Origin: Chryseobacterium sp. G0162
GTDB taxonomy: Bacteria; Bacteroidota; Bacteroidia; Flavobacteriales; Weeksellaceae
Assembly: GCF_003815715.1 (NCBI RefSeq)
Contig: NZ_CP033922.1
Span: forward strand, 2,758,001-2,822,000
DNA: 64,000 nt
Direction: 5' to 3'
Shown here: piece after piece, positions 17,885 to 26,872 of the stretch
How positions within the stretch are numbered: the first letter of the stretch is position 1
Layout of the letters: every line of letters starts with the position of its first letter
Notes under the pieces: generated by a model
What the model saw: only the letters and a program-made list of their open reading frames with translations
Databases searched by the model: none
What the model was told of the DNA's origin: nothing
Made by a program: the position numbers and the translations under genes

Positions 17885-19003
17885 ATGAATAGTTTTAAGG
17901 AGGTTTTCGAGAAGTACCAATGGGATGAGATAAAAGCCAGACTTGAAAAAGTAACAATCTTCGAGGTTCGAAACAGTCTCCAGAAAAGACATAAAACATT
18001 GGATGACTTTCTGAATCTGCTTTCACCGGCAGCTTCACAAGAGTTGGAACTTATGGCTACTATGACAAGAGCTCTTACTCAGAAACGTTTTGGAAAGACA
18101 ATTCAGTTGTATGCTCCATTGTATCTTAGCAATGAGTGTCAGAATATCTGTACGTATTGCGGATTCAGTCTGGATAACAATCTCAAGAGAAAAACACTTT
18201 CTAATACAGAGCTGATGATAGAATCTTCTGTTTTAAAGTCGATGAGAGTGAACCATGTTCTTTTGGTGAGTGGGGAAGCCAATAAAATAGTAGGTATTCC
18301 TTATTTCCAGAATGCCGTTCGTCTACTGAAGCCCCATTTTTCCAATATTTCTATTGAAGTACAGCCTTTGGAGGAGGCAGAATACAAACTTCTTCATGAG
18401 GAGGGTGTGCATTCGGTGTTGGTCTATCAGGAAACCTATCACCAAGAAGTCTATAAAGAATATCACCCGAAAGGTAAAAAATCCAATTTTCATTTTCGTT
18501 TAGATACTCCCGATAGAATTGGCCGAGCCGGAATTCATAAAATGGGTCTAGGGGTTTTACTTGGGCTGGAAGATTGGCGTGTAGACAGTTTCTTTAATGC
18601 TCTTCACATCGATTACCTGCAGAAACAGTACTGGAAAAGCAAGTTTTCAGTATCATTTCCGAGATTAAGGCCGGCAGAAGGAATTATTGAACCTAATTTT
18701 GTTATGGAAGATAAGGATTTGCTACAACTGATCTGTGCCTACAGAATCTGGAATGAAGATCTTGAAATATCAATCTCCACCAGGGAGAATGAAACCTTTA
18801 GAAACCATATTGTAACATTAGGAGCTACCACGATGAGTGCGGGTTCAAAAACCAATCCGGGCGGATATGCTGTAGATAAAGAATCATTGGAACAGTTTGA
18901 AACCAGTGATGAAAGAAGCATGGAGGAAATAAAGAATATGATTAAAAAAGCAGGGTATGATCCTGTGATGAAGGATTGGGATTCCGTTTACAGTGGAGTT
19001 TAA
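17885..19003 (+). CDS. thiH: 2-iminoacetate synthase (tyrosine lyase)
   Basis: A 372-residue radical-SAM enzyme that cleaves tyrosine to dehydroglycine for ThiG. The cluster motif CQNICTYC gives C85, C89 and C92 (CX3CX2C). Further blocks are LLVSGEANKIVG, SIEVQPLEEAEYK and VYQETYH, and near the C terminus TTMSAGSKTNPGGYA. A ThiH route fits an organism able to live with little oxygen, in contrast to ThiO. Family length is normal. Confidence 0.96.
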   Translation: MNSFKEVFEKYQWDEIKARLEKVTIFEVRNSLQKRHKTLDDFLNLLSPAASQELELMATMTRALTQKRFGKTIQLYAPLYLSNECQNICTYCGFSLDNNLKRKTLSNTELMIESSVLKSMRVNHVLLVSGEANKIVGIPYFQNAVRLLKPHFSNISIEVQPLEEAEYKLLHEEGVHSVLVYQETYHQEVYKEYHPKGKKSNFHFRLDTPDRIGRAGIHKMGLGVLLGLEDWRVDSFFNALHIDYLQKQYWKSKFSVSFPRLRPAEGIIEPNFVMEDKDLLQLICAYRIWNEDLEISISTRENETFRNHIVTLGATTMSAGSKTNPGGYAVDKESLEQFETSDERSMEEIKNMIKKAGYDPVMKDWDSVYSGV

Positions 19004-19025
19004 ATTTCAATGATGATTGTTTAAT

Positions 19026-19736
19026 ATGCAAAGCGAAGATATTTTTAAAAGATACAGTCGCCAAATCTTTATTGATGAAATAGGATTGGAAGGACAAAAG
19101 AAAATAATGGCATCAAAAGTACTTGTTATAGGTGCCGGCGGGTTGGGGAGCCCAGTGATCCAATATCTGTCAGCAGCAGGAGTAGGAACCATTGGAATAG
19201 CAGATTTTGACCAGGTGGAGCTTCATAATCTGAATCGCCAGATCATTCATAATGAAAATGAAATAGGAATATTGAAAATCAAAAGTGCTGAGAAATTTGT
19301 GAATACCCTTAATCATCAGGTAAAAGTAATAGGAATTGAGCAAAAGATTGACGCAGTCAATGCTTCACAAATTCTTTCCCAATACGATATTATTGTAGAT
19401 GGATCAGACAATTTCTCAACAAGATATCTGGTAAATGATACCTGTGTAGCATTGGAGAAAACATTGGTGTACGGAAGTATCTTAGGATTTTCCGGACAGC
19501 TGGCCATATTCAACCATAAAGGAAGTAAGAACTTAAGGGATCTGTTTCCTGAACCACCTGTTGATGAGGAAATGCCGGATTGTGATAGTTTGGGAGTTTT
19601 AGGTGCTTTACCGGGAATTATAGGCAGTATGATGGCACTTCAAGCTTTGAAAATAATTACCAACCTTCCTGTCAATCTTAATCAATTAACATTGATTGAT
19701 ACGCTGAACTGGAGATTTCAAACGTTAGATTTTTAG
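19026..19736 (+). CDS. thiF: ThiF/HesA/MoeB family adenylyltransferase
   Basis: A 236-residue E1-like enzyme that adenylates the ThiS C terminus. It has the nucleotide motif VIGAGGLGSP (34-43), LNRQIIHNENEIGILK, DGSDNFSTRY with the Mg-binding Asp (128), and MPDCDSLGVLG with Cys186 at the catalytic-cysteine position. The two CxxC zinc knuckles of E. coli ThiF are missing: the first is replaced by NLRDLFPEPP and the protein stops before the second. No rhodanese domain is fused. ATG 19026 is preferred over a TTG at 19017. Confidence 0.9.
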   Translation: MQSEDIFKRYSRQIFIDEIGLEGQKKIMASKVLVIGAGGLGSPVIQYLSAAGVGTIGIADFDQVELHNLNRQIIHNENEIGILKIKSAEKFVNTLNHQVKVIGIEQKIDAVNASQILSQYDIIVDGSDNFSTRYLVNDTCVALEKTLVYGSILGFSGQLAIFNHKGSKNLRDLFPEPPVDEEMPDCDSLGVLGALPGIIGSMMALQALKIITNLPVNLNQLTLIDTLNWRFQTLDF

Positions 19737-19761
19737 ATAATGCTCTGAGGATGTTTTTATT

Positions 19762-19840
19762 TCTCGCGGATCACACAGATTTCACAGATTCTGGCGGGTG
19801 ATGTTTGGTAAAAAAATCTGCATTATCAGCTAAATCTACG
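19762..19840. repeat. Imperfect palindromic repeat (copy A)
   Basis: The left arm has CTCGCGGATCACACAGATTT then CACAGATT; the right arm has AATCTGCATTATCAGC then TAAATCTACGTGA. Read as complements, these share the words AATCTG and AAATCT in the same order. It lies between convergent genes. The design matches the copies at 26646 and 43798-43966. Confidence 0.5.
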
Positions 19841-19874
19841 TGATATATAACTTATTATAAAATCAATAGAAATA

Positions 19875-19911
19875 AAAAATGAGGCAGTAATCGTATCACT
19901 GCCTCATTTTT
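19875..19911. terminator. Bidirectional terminator between thiF and the receptor gene
   Basis: Perfect 14-bp stem AAAAATGAGGCAGT (19875-19888) / ACTGCCTCATTTTT (19898-19911) with a nine-base loop, between the convergent thiF (+) and the outer-membrane receptor gene (-). Confidence 0.9.
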
Positions 19912-19929
19912 GGTTATTAATTATTTAAT

Positions 19930-22161
19930 CTATTGCTGTGGTTGCTGTATAACTCCGCCGTTATCCTCTTTTTTCGTCTGGTTCAGGATATTCGGATCCT
20001 CTTTTGCCAGTTTATTTTTTGTCGGGATTTTATAATTAATGGAAAGTCCAAAGTTTCTGGTGTCATATTTACTGCTGATCATTACCGGGTTTCCTGACGG
20101 TGGATTAGAACGTACCTGCATCATCTGTCCGTTGAAAATATCATTGGCAAAAACAGACAGTGTCAGACGATTATTCATAAATTTCTTCGTCAGGGTAATA
20201 TCCAGTGAGTTGTTGAATGGTTTCTCAGCGGTAAAGTAGAAATATCCTGCCTTTGGAGTCAGATAGCTGTAATTAGCCGTCAGCTTGATATCTTTAGGTA
20301 AAATGATCTGGGTCATAATATTGAAGATCCAGAACCCTTTATTATTCAGATTGTCAATGTCATGTTTCTGATATCCGGCATATAAGTACATGAAATTAAT
20401 TTTATCGGGATTAAAATTAAACTTCATGACATCCTTTAAAGGTTTGGTGAAAAGCATAAAAGGAACCGGTAATCCAATATTAAAGTTGTGAATTTTCATA
20501 TTCGAAATATTCACCTGCTCATTGAAAAGTTTTCTTCCGTCTTTTCTGATGATCTGAGCTACCTGATTGCTTGCAGAGCTTACACTATACCCGATAAAAG
20601 CATAATCAAAAGCTGATATTTTTATCTCATAATTATCAAAGATAGTAGGCTGTAGATTCGGGTTACCATTTACTTCCGTACTGGGTCCGGAGAATGTTAC
20701 GTTATTCGGGTTCAGGGCAGAAATGCTCGGTAAACTTATTTTCCGGTTGTAGTTTGCAGCAATATAAACCTGATTCATCATGCTATATTGTACACTGGCA
20801 TTCGGGAAAAACTTAAACTTATTGAAAGGGATCAGATCAGCTTCCTTCAACTTTTTGTCTTTATCAAAATACCTTGTAACTCCTGAAATATCATAATTTT
20901 CAGCACGGGTACCCAATGTGAAATCAAATTTTTTCAGTTTTGCCTGAAATTCAAGATAAGTAGAAGCCGTTTGTCTCTGGTATTCAAGATTGGTTAAACC
21001 AAAACTTTTTGTATCGTAATTCTGTTTTTCATACAATCCTCCAAAGCTTACTTTTCCGCCATCAAGAAGCTTGATAGGCTGTGCATAATCTACTTTGAAA
21101 TTGGCGATATTCATTACAGATTTATTGTTCAGAATATCTTTTAAACCATTAGTCGGGCTATCAAGAGGTACATTGGGGTAGTCTACAAATGTACCATCCT
21201 GGAAGTAATTATCCTGAGAGAATTTATTATCTGATCTGGTGTAACCAAATTGGAAATCAAGTTTTTGAGATTTGTCAGCAAAGCGTTTCTGGTAGGTTAC
21301 TACTGCTTCCTGTCTTAAAGTATTGGTATGGGCAACATCCGAAGAATTATAAAAAGCTTCTCTTAAATCATTCAGATCCCTCTTGAAAGGTAAATCTCCA
21401 TGCCCGTCACTTAAGGTGTAGTTGTCATTATTATTGTGATAAATATCGTAGTTTAATAATAATCTGTCCTGTCCCAGATCAAAACTTAATCCTGACTTCG
21501 CAAAATAACCACGTGCGTATCTGTCGGTATGACTTGTTAAAAGTTCATCCTGCTGGCCATTCAGCATACTTTCACGGTAATTTTGTCCTACATTCAGCTG
21601 CCATCCGAAATATTTATTTCTTGCATTTAAATTAACAGAATTGGTCGTTCTGCTTCTGTATTGATCATAATTAGTGAAAGAATAATTCCCTGAATAAGTA
21701 GCCGTTAAATATTTATTGGCGTTTTTATTAGTGATGATATTCATTATGGCGCCTCCTGAAGTGGCAGGATACTCAGCGCCCGGTTGGGTAATTACTTCAA
21801 TTCTTTCTACAGAGTTGGCCGGCATTCCTTCAAGGAAAGCAGTAAGATCATTAGATGTAATGTTCAAAGGTCTTCCGTTGAGGTATACTTCCAGCATTTT
21901 TCCCTGATACATCATCCCTGCGATGTCTGTGGCTACAAGCCCCGGAAGTTTTTTAATTCCTTCCAGCACGTTTCCGTTATTTAGCTGGGGTTGTTCAGAA
22001 AAATCAAAAATTGTACGGTCAGCTTTTTGTTCAACGGCTTTTTTAGTTTTGGTGATCACAATGCCATCAATCTGTTTTTCTTTGGTGCTATTATTGTTTT
22101 TTTCCTGAGAAAAAGCGAATATTGAGCTTACCAGTGATATAGCGAATAGAGTTTTTTTCAT
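19930..22161 (-). CDS. TonB-receptor-like outer-membrane beta-barrel protein
   Basis: A 743-residue outer-membrane protein. A signal peptide (MKKTLFAISLVSSIFAFSQE) is followed by a plug domain (about 35-145) with VLEGIKKLPGL, VYLNGRPLNI, MPANSVERIEVITQPGAEYP and GGAIMNIITNK, and by a beta-barrel of the OMP_b-brl_3 type with alternating aromatic strands. There is no N-terminal CarboxypepD_reg domain. Such receptors import large or scarce substrates with TonB energy; the substrate is unknown. A second protein of similar build is encoded 389 bases upstream. The tail is Gln/Pro rich (GGVIQQPQQ). Confidence 0.88.
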   Translation of the reverse strand: MKKTLFAISLVSSIFAFSQEKNNNSTKEKQIDGIVITKTKKAVEQKADRTIFDFSEQPQLNNGNVLEGIKKLPGLVATDIAGMMYQGKMLEVYLNGRPLNITSNDLTAFLEGMPANSVERIEVITQPGAEYPATSGGAIMNIITNKNANKYLTATYSGNYSFTNYDQYRSRTTNSVNLNARNKYFGWQLNVGQNYRESMLNGQQDELLTSHTDRYARGYFAKSGLSFDLGQDRLLLNYDIYHNNNDNYTLSDGHGDLPFKRDLNDLREAFYNSSDVAHTNTLRQEAVVTYQKRFADKSQKLDFQFGYTRSDNKFSQDNYFQDGTFVDYPNVPLDSPTNGLKDILNNKSVMNIANFKVDYAQPIKLLDGGKVSFGGLYEKQNYDTKSFGLTNLEYQRQTASTYLEFQAKLKKFDFTLGTRAENYDISGVTRYFDKDKKLKEADLIPFNKFKFFPNASVQYSMMNQVYIAANYNRKISLPSISALNPNNVTFSGPSTEVNGNPNLQPTIFDNYEIKISAFDYAFIGYSVSSASNQVAQIIRKDGRKLFNEQVNISNMKIHNFNIGLPVPFMLFTKPLKDVMKFNFNPDKINFMYLYAGYQKHDIDNLNNKGFWIFNIMTQIILPKDIKLTANYSYLTPKAGYFYFTAEKPFNNSLDITLTKKFMNNRLTLSVFANDIFNGQMMQVRSNPPSGNPVMISSKYDTRNFGLSINYKIPTKNKLAKEDPNILNQTKKEDNGGVIQQPQQ

Positions 22162-22550
22162 AATGTTTTTTACTACTATCCGGTTAGACGCTAAAAAAGA
22201 GACTTTGTTACAGATACTTAGAGAATTTTACATATTTCTTAGAAACCAATGAGCCATTATTTAGTTGTAGAAGATAATTTTGAGCTACAAAAAATAATCA
22301 ATGTTATCTGTCAAAGAACCTTTTATTTGAACCAATGAATTTGAAGCTGGTAGCTGAAAGTTATAAGACCTAAAATTATTGTGTTTTTTACCTTTTTTAA
22401 AGATTGTTTTAGGGTTATAATCAGTTATTATTCTGACTAAAATTAACTTCCAGCCTCTTACTTCCAGCCTTCAACCTTTTAACTCTCTTGGTTAATTAAA
22501 ACTTTCATGGTTATTAGTTTTTATATAGAGAAGGTTAAAAGTTTTTTAAG
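22162..22550. other. 389-base intergenic region between two receptor genes
   Basis: I see no gene on either strand. It should hold the promoter of the 22161-19930 gene, but I found no clean TAnnTTTG with a -33. Its main structure is the inverted repeat at 22341-22480, listed separately. Confidence 0.6.
22341..22480. repeat. Inverted repeat with AAGCTGG/CCAGCCT words
   Basis: The left arm contains TTGAAGCTGGTAGCTGAAAG (22341-22360); the right arm contains AACTTCCAGCCTCTTACTTC and CAGCCTTCAACC (22445-22476), whose complement starts GGTTGAAGGCTGGAAG. The arms pair imperfectly over about 30 bases around a 75-base centre. Function unknown. Confidence 0.45.
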
Positions 22551-24677
22551 TTATTGAGCCCTTTGTTTTTCTTCAAAATCAACAGCCCTTGTATTGGATT
22601 TCACTTTCTGATTTCCAAAATTATAGGTCACACTTACATTCAGTTTTCTGGCATCCCAATAATTATTAAATGACTGGGTATTATCGGTATAATAAGCATC
22701 TCCTATGAATCTGCCCTGTCTAAAAATGTCGGTTACGGAAACGTTTACCTGTAATGTTTTTTCCATAAAGCTCATTTTTAATCCGGTATCCAGGCTCCCC
22801 ATATTTTTCTGATAGGTATTTCCATCCCTGGACGGTAATGATTCCCAATAATTCACAAACAGGAAAAATGTTTTAGCCTTATTAAGCTGAAAAGTATTTT
22901 TCAAAGAATAATAAAATGCTTGCCCACTCTTTGGGATAAGGTTGAATCTTGTAACTTGTGTTTCATTATAACTAAAAGAAGTAGAGATATTGGTTTCCCA
23001 GAATTTAAAGAAGGTATCTGTGTAATTGAAATTGATACCATAAGTATCCTGATTGTAGTAATTATAATAGCTGCTGGTAACAGATTTTTCATTAAGAAAT
23101 AATATCTGGCCATAATTATTGGTTGTTTTCTGATAATACAGATTGGCAGAAAACTTATTTTTGAAAATATAATTAAGCTCAATATTATCATTGAATGATG
23201 GCTGCAATTCTGGGTTTCCTGTAGAATAGCTACGAGGATTAGAATACCATCTAAACGGATTTAAAGCATTGAAATTCGGACGGCTAATTCTTCTGGAATA
23301 GTTTAGACTGAACTGGCTGCTGCTATTGGCTTTATATGAAATATAAGCAGTTGGAAAAAACTTTCCATAGTTGTTTTCAGTCAGTAACTCTGTGGTAGGA
23401 GAGAAGCTGCTGGTCTGAACATATTCATAACGGAGCCCTGCCTTAGCGGACCATTTTTCACCAAAGTCTTTACTGGCACTGATATAGGCTGCATAATTTT
23501 TTTCATTGTATTCAAACTGATTGGTTTTGCCCAAGTCAATTTCATAATTATTATTTTTCAGATCAAAATATTCAATGTTTGAATTGTTGGAGAACTGGTT
23601 GTATTTGGCTCCGGTTTCTACCTGCAGCTTTTTAAAATTTAAGATAAGATCTGCCTGGGCGGATGAAATTTTATAATCTACAGCAGACAGATTTCGAACC
23701 GTTTCTTTAGACTTGTCTGAAAGATCTGTTGTGATAAAATTGACCTGGGTATCCGGAACATTTCCATAATAATTATATCCAAGGCTTAGTTTATGGTCGC
23801 CAAATTTATGATCGAAATAAGTGTTCAGCATTTGAGTGGTAAAAGTGGAACGGTGTTTAGAATCTGTTTCTGTTAATAGAGTTGGGGTATTTCCGCTGAA
23901 ATAATTTTGTGTAGAATAAATATCCATATCAAGATCTCCTTTTGTGATATCATAGATGAATCCTACAGAAGATTTATCAGAAAGAGAATAATCAACATTA
24001 GCATTAAGTCCAAGACCTTTATACATATCCCTTCTTTCATCTCTGCTGAAAGACGATTCTTTTCCTACAATCTGAAAGTTTTCTACCGAACGTTTTGCCG
24101 TATCAAATCCCTGAAACTTTACTGTGGCTTGTATCTTTTTATCCTGATAGTTGATTCCTGATGAACCGCCAAAACCACCATAAGTTCTTTGATTATAATA
24201 AGTGTTTAAATAACCGCTCCAGCCAAGATCTACATTCTTTTTTAATACAATGTTGATAATTCCGCTGTTTCCCTGGGCCTCATATTTTGCAGGTGGAGTA
24301 GTAATTACTTCAATTTTTAAAATATTTTCTGAACGAAGATTTCTCAGGTAATTCGTAAGTTCAGCTCCCGAAAGATTAAGCATTCTGTCATTCACCATTA
24401 CTGAAACACCATTTTTTCCGGCAATTGAAATAATTCCTTTGTCTTCATCTACTTTCAGTAAGGGAGTGCTTGCCAGTACTTCAGCTCCGCTGCTCCCGTT
24501 GGATAACATAGAGTTTTGAACATTATAAACAAGACGGTCTACTTTACGCTCTACTAAAGCTCTCTTACCGTTTACTGTAACCGTTTCAATAGTTTTTACC
24601 TGATTGGCTGAATCTTTCGTTTGTCCTACCGCAAAAGAGCTTAATAAAGTAGTGATAAGAAGAATATGCTGTTTCAT
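22551..24677 (-). CDS. TonB-receptor-like outer-membrane beta-barrel protein
   Basis: A 708-residue protein with signal peptide MKQHILLITTLLSSFAVGQ, plug domain (about 25-135; LSNGSSGAEVLASTPLLKV, VMVNDRMLNLSGAELTNYL, NILKIEVITTPPAKYEAQG, SGIINIVLKK) and a beta-barrel with many Tyr/Asn strands. It is the same architecture as the 19930-22161 protein but diverged, so not a recent duplicate. It is divergent from the LytS/LytTR pair, which could control it. The substrate is unknown. Confidence 0.88.
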   Translation of the reverse strand: MKQHILLITTLLSSFAVGQTKDSANQVKTIETVTVNGKRALVERKVDRLVYNVQNSMLSNGSSGAEVLASTPLLKVDEDKGIISIAGKNGVSVMVNDRMLNLSGAELTNYLRNLRSENILKIEVITTPPAKYEAQGNSGIINIVLKKNVDLGWSGYLNTYYNQRTYGGFGGSSGINYQDKKIQATVKFQGFDTAKRSVENFQIVGKESSFSRDERRDMYKGLGLNANVDYSLSDKSSVGFIYDITKGDLDMDIYSTQNYFSGNTPTLLTETDSKHRSTFTTQMLNTYFDHKFGDHKLSLGYNYYGNVPDTQVNFITTDLSDKSKETVRNLSAVDYKISSAQADLILNFKKLQVETGAKYNQFSNNSNIEYFDLKNNNYEIDLGKTNQFEYNEKNYAAYISASKDFGEKWSAKAGLRYEYVQTSSFSPTTELLTENNYGKFFPTAYISYKANSSSQFSLNYSRRISRPNFNALNPFRWYSNPRSYSTGNPELQPSFNDNIELNYIFKNKFSANLYYQKTTNNYGQILFLNEKSVTSSYYNYYNQDTYGINFNYTDTFFKFWETNISTSFSYNETQVTRFNLIPKSGQAFYYSLKNTFQLNKAKTFFLFVNYWESLPSRDGNTYQKNMGSLDTGLKMSFMEKTLQVNVSVTDIFRQGRFIGDAYYTDNTQSFNNYWDARKLNVSVTYNFGNQKVKSNTRAVDFEEKQRAQ

Positions 24678-24942
24678 GAGTGTATCAGGTTCTGTTTTGT
24701 TATTTTCTGAAGCAAAGGTATTAGCAATGATTTTGCTCTGAAATGGCCTTTAGATAAAGGGGGAAATTTAATCTGTGAACTTATTTTCATCGATAAAATG
24801 AGCAGGTTTATCGAAAACCGCACTTTTGATGAGGTTGATCAGTTATTTTTGTACTATGAAATCGTCATGATTTGTAAATGCAAACACTGATAAAGATGAC
24901 GCGATTGCATATAACTTTTAAAAAATTATGAATAGCTAACAT

Positions 24943-25950
24943 ATGAAACAAAAACAATTGCTTTTTCTGCATATCTTTTATTGGACGATGTATTTTGTGG
25001 GGACTATTATTGTTCCTTATTTTATTTATCATAAAGAGTATCTTATCTTGGGACTGACTTACTTTATGACCAGTTTTATATGTTTTTATTTCAATTACTT
25101 TTTTATTGTTTACCGGTTTTTTGACATTAAGAGGCTGTATAAGACTATTCTTGGTTTTTTTATCAGTGTAACCTGCTTTGTTTTGGTACGTTATTTTACT
25201 GAAGAAATAGTGTTGAAACATTTTTTCGGAATCCTTAATTATCCTGAAGGAACAGGATTTGCGTATTATTTTTTTGATAATATTTATAATAGTGTAACGT
25301 CTATCTTTATCAGTACGGTTTTCTGTTTGTTTAAGATATATTCTTCGCTTGATGAAGAAAGGCTTCAGCTTGTGGAAGAAAAGAAAAATGCAGAACTGAA
25401 AGCTCTGAAAACCCAGATCAATCCTCACTTTATCTTTAATACCTTAAATAATATTTATTCATTAGTCTATCAGCAATCAGAGAAAGCATTACCTGCAATT
25501 GAAGAACTCGGACAATTGTTGAGATACAGCACAAAAGATCTTGAAAAAGACTCTATTACTCTGGATCAGGAAATTGGTTATATCGACAGTTTAATTGAAC
25601 TGGAAAAGTTGAGGCTTAGAAACCCGGAACTTATTCTGGTGGAAAAAAATATTCATGACCCTCATTTGAATATTTCACCTATGCTTTTGGTGCCCTTTGT
25701 AGAAAATGCTTTTAAACATGGTGATTTTCGTGGCAAAGGATTCGAGTTGAAAATTTCCGATCAGGATAAACTATTGCATTTTTATCTTTTAAATTTTAAG
25801 AATGATAAAATGAAAGATTTCAGCTCAGGAATTGGAATTCAGAATGTGAAGAAAAGACTGGAAATCCTGTACCCGAAACATGAGCTGAACATACACGATT
25901 CGGAAACGGAATTTATTGTAGATTTAAAAATTGATTTGCGGGATGAATAA
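24943..25950 (+). CDS. LytS-type sensor histidine kinase
   Basis: A 335-residue membrane sensor with four hydrophobic helices (about 10-28, 34-58, 68-86, 112-132), a short coiled coil (about 135-155) and a His_kinase domain. The phosphorylated His is H162 in TQINPHFIFNTLNNIYSL; the ATP-binding N box is LVPFVENAFKHG, followed by SSGIGIQNVKKRLEILYP. There is no extracellular domain, so the signal is probably sensed in the membrane. It overlaps the response regulator by 8 bases. Confidence 0.92.
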   Translation: MKQKQLLFLHIFYWTMYFVGTIIVPYFIYHKEYLILGLTYFMTSFICFYFNYFFIVYRFFDIKRLYKTILGFFISVTCFVLVRYFTEEIVLKHFFGILNYPEGTGFAYYFFDNIYNSVTSIFISTVFCLFKIYSSLDEERLQLVEEKKNAELKALKTQINPHFIFNTLNNIYSLVYQQSEKALPAIEELGQLLRYSTKDLEKDSITLDQEIGYIDSLIELEKLRLRNPELILVEKNIHDPHLNISPMLLVPFVENAFKHGDFRGKGFELKISDQDKLLHFYLLNFKNDKMKDFSSGIGIQNVKKRLEILYPKHELNIHDSETEFIVDLKIDLRDE

Positions 25951-26617
25951 AATAAAATGTATCATCGTTGATGACGAGCCTCTGGCTATTTCACTTCTTG
26001 AACAATACATGCAGAAAATTCCTTTTCTTGAACTGGTTTTTTCCGCAGAAAACCCCATTGAGGCATTAGAATATATTCAGAATAATGATTCAGACCTTAT
26101 CTTTCTGGATATCCAGATGCCGGAGCTTACAGGAATCAATTTTATGAAGATTGTAGGGGCGAAACAAAAGTATATTTTAACAACTGCCTATTCTGAATAC
26201 GCATTGGAAGGCTATGAACATAATATCGTTGACTACCTTCTCAAACCCATATCTTTTGAAAGATTTCTGAAAAGTGCTATGAAAGCTCAGGAACGGTTTT
26301 CTTTTCAGGAGGAAGATGCTCATTTTTTCGTTAAATCCTCAGGGCAGCAGCATCGTATCAATTTTAATGAGATCCTTTATATTGAAAGTATTAAAGACTA
26401 TGTGAATATCCGAACAGACAGAGAAGAATATATTGTTCTGGATACGCTTAAATCTATGGAAAACCAGCTTTCGGATAAATTTGTAAGAATTCATAAGTCT
26501 TTTATCATTAATCTGGATAAAATTAAAAGTATCGGGACTAAAAAGTTGGTGCTATCAGAGCAGGAAATTCCAATAGGGGATAGTTATAGAGCTAATTTAT
26601 TAGAGAGATTGAAATAG
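25943..26617 (+). CDS. LytTR family response regulator
   Basis: A 224-residue DNA-binding regulator. The receiver domain has VDDEP (D10-D11), phosphoacceptor Asp56 in LIFLDIQMPELTG and YLLKPIS; a LytTR domain fills about 125-224 (FFVKSSGQQHRINFNEILYI, KFVRIHKSFIINLDKI). The start is the ATG at 25943; the frame upstream has only TTG. It pairs with the LytS-type kinase with which it overlaps. Targets are unknown; the divergent receptor gene is a candidate. Confidence 0.93.
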   Translation: MNKIKCIIVDDEPLAISLLEQYMQKIPFLELVFSAENPIEALEYIQNNDSDLIFLDIQMPELTGINFMKIVGAKQKYILTTAYSEYALEGYEHNIVDYLLKPISFERFLKSAMKAQERFSFQEEDAHFFVKSSGQQHRINFNEILYIESIKDYVNIRTDREEYIVLDTLKSMENQLSDKFVRIHKSFIINLDKIKSIGTKKLVLSEQEIPIGDSYRANLLERLK

Positions 26618-26645
26618 GTCAGAAGAAAGATCCAATCATTAAAAA

Positions 26646-26719
26646 CATGCGTAATCTGTAAGATCTGCGAGAAATTTAAAAATTTATTCTCACGCAGATT
26701 TCGGAGATTAAGCAGATGT
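26646..26719. repeat. Imperfect palindromic repeat (copy B)
   Basis: The left arm GCGTAATCTGTAAGATCTGC, ending CGAGAAAT, pairs with the right arm ATTCTCACGCAGATTTCGG, ending AGATTAAGCAGATG: the complement of the right arm reads CATCTGCTTAATCTCCGAAA then TCTGCGTGAGAAT. It sits between convergent genes and has the same words as copies A, C and D. Confidence 0.6.
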
Positions 26720-26815
26720 TAGGTTTTGACTATATCCAATAGTATTTTTATTAATTCTGAAAGCGGAAAAGTCCATTCCCATTGAAATTTGATAATAATA
26801 TTCAGTAATAAAAAC

Positions 26816-26847
26816 AAAAAAGACGACTTCAATAGAAGCCGTCTTTT
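26816..26847. terminator. Terminator between the LytTR gene and the aconitase
   Basis: AAAAAGACG(A)CTTC, loop AATA, GAAG(C)CGTCTTTTT: a 13-bp stem with one mismatch pair and T-runs on both strands, between convergent genes. Confidence 0.8.
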
Positions 26848-26872
26848 TATTAATCGATCTAACAATTAATTC

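Noticed and set aside
24865..25428. 187-codon open frame antisense to the LytS-type gene
   Set aside because: Lys/Ile-rich shadow of a clear kinase frame; no domain visible.
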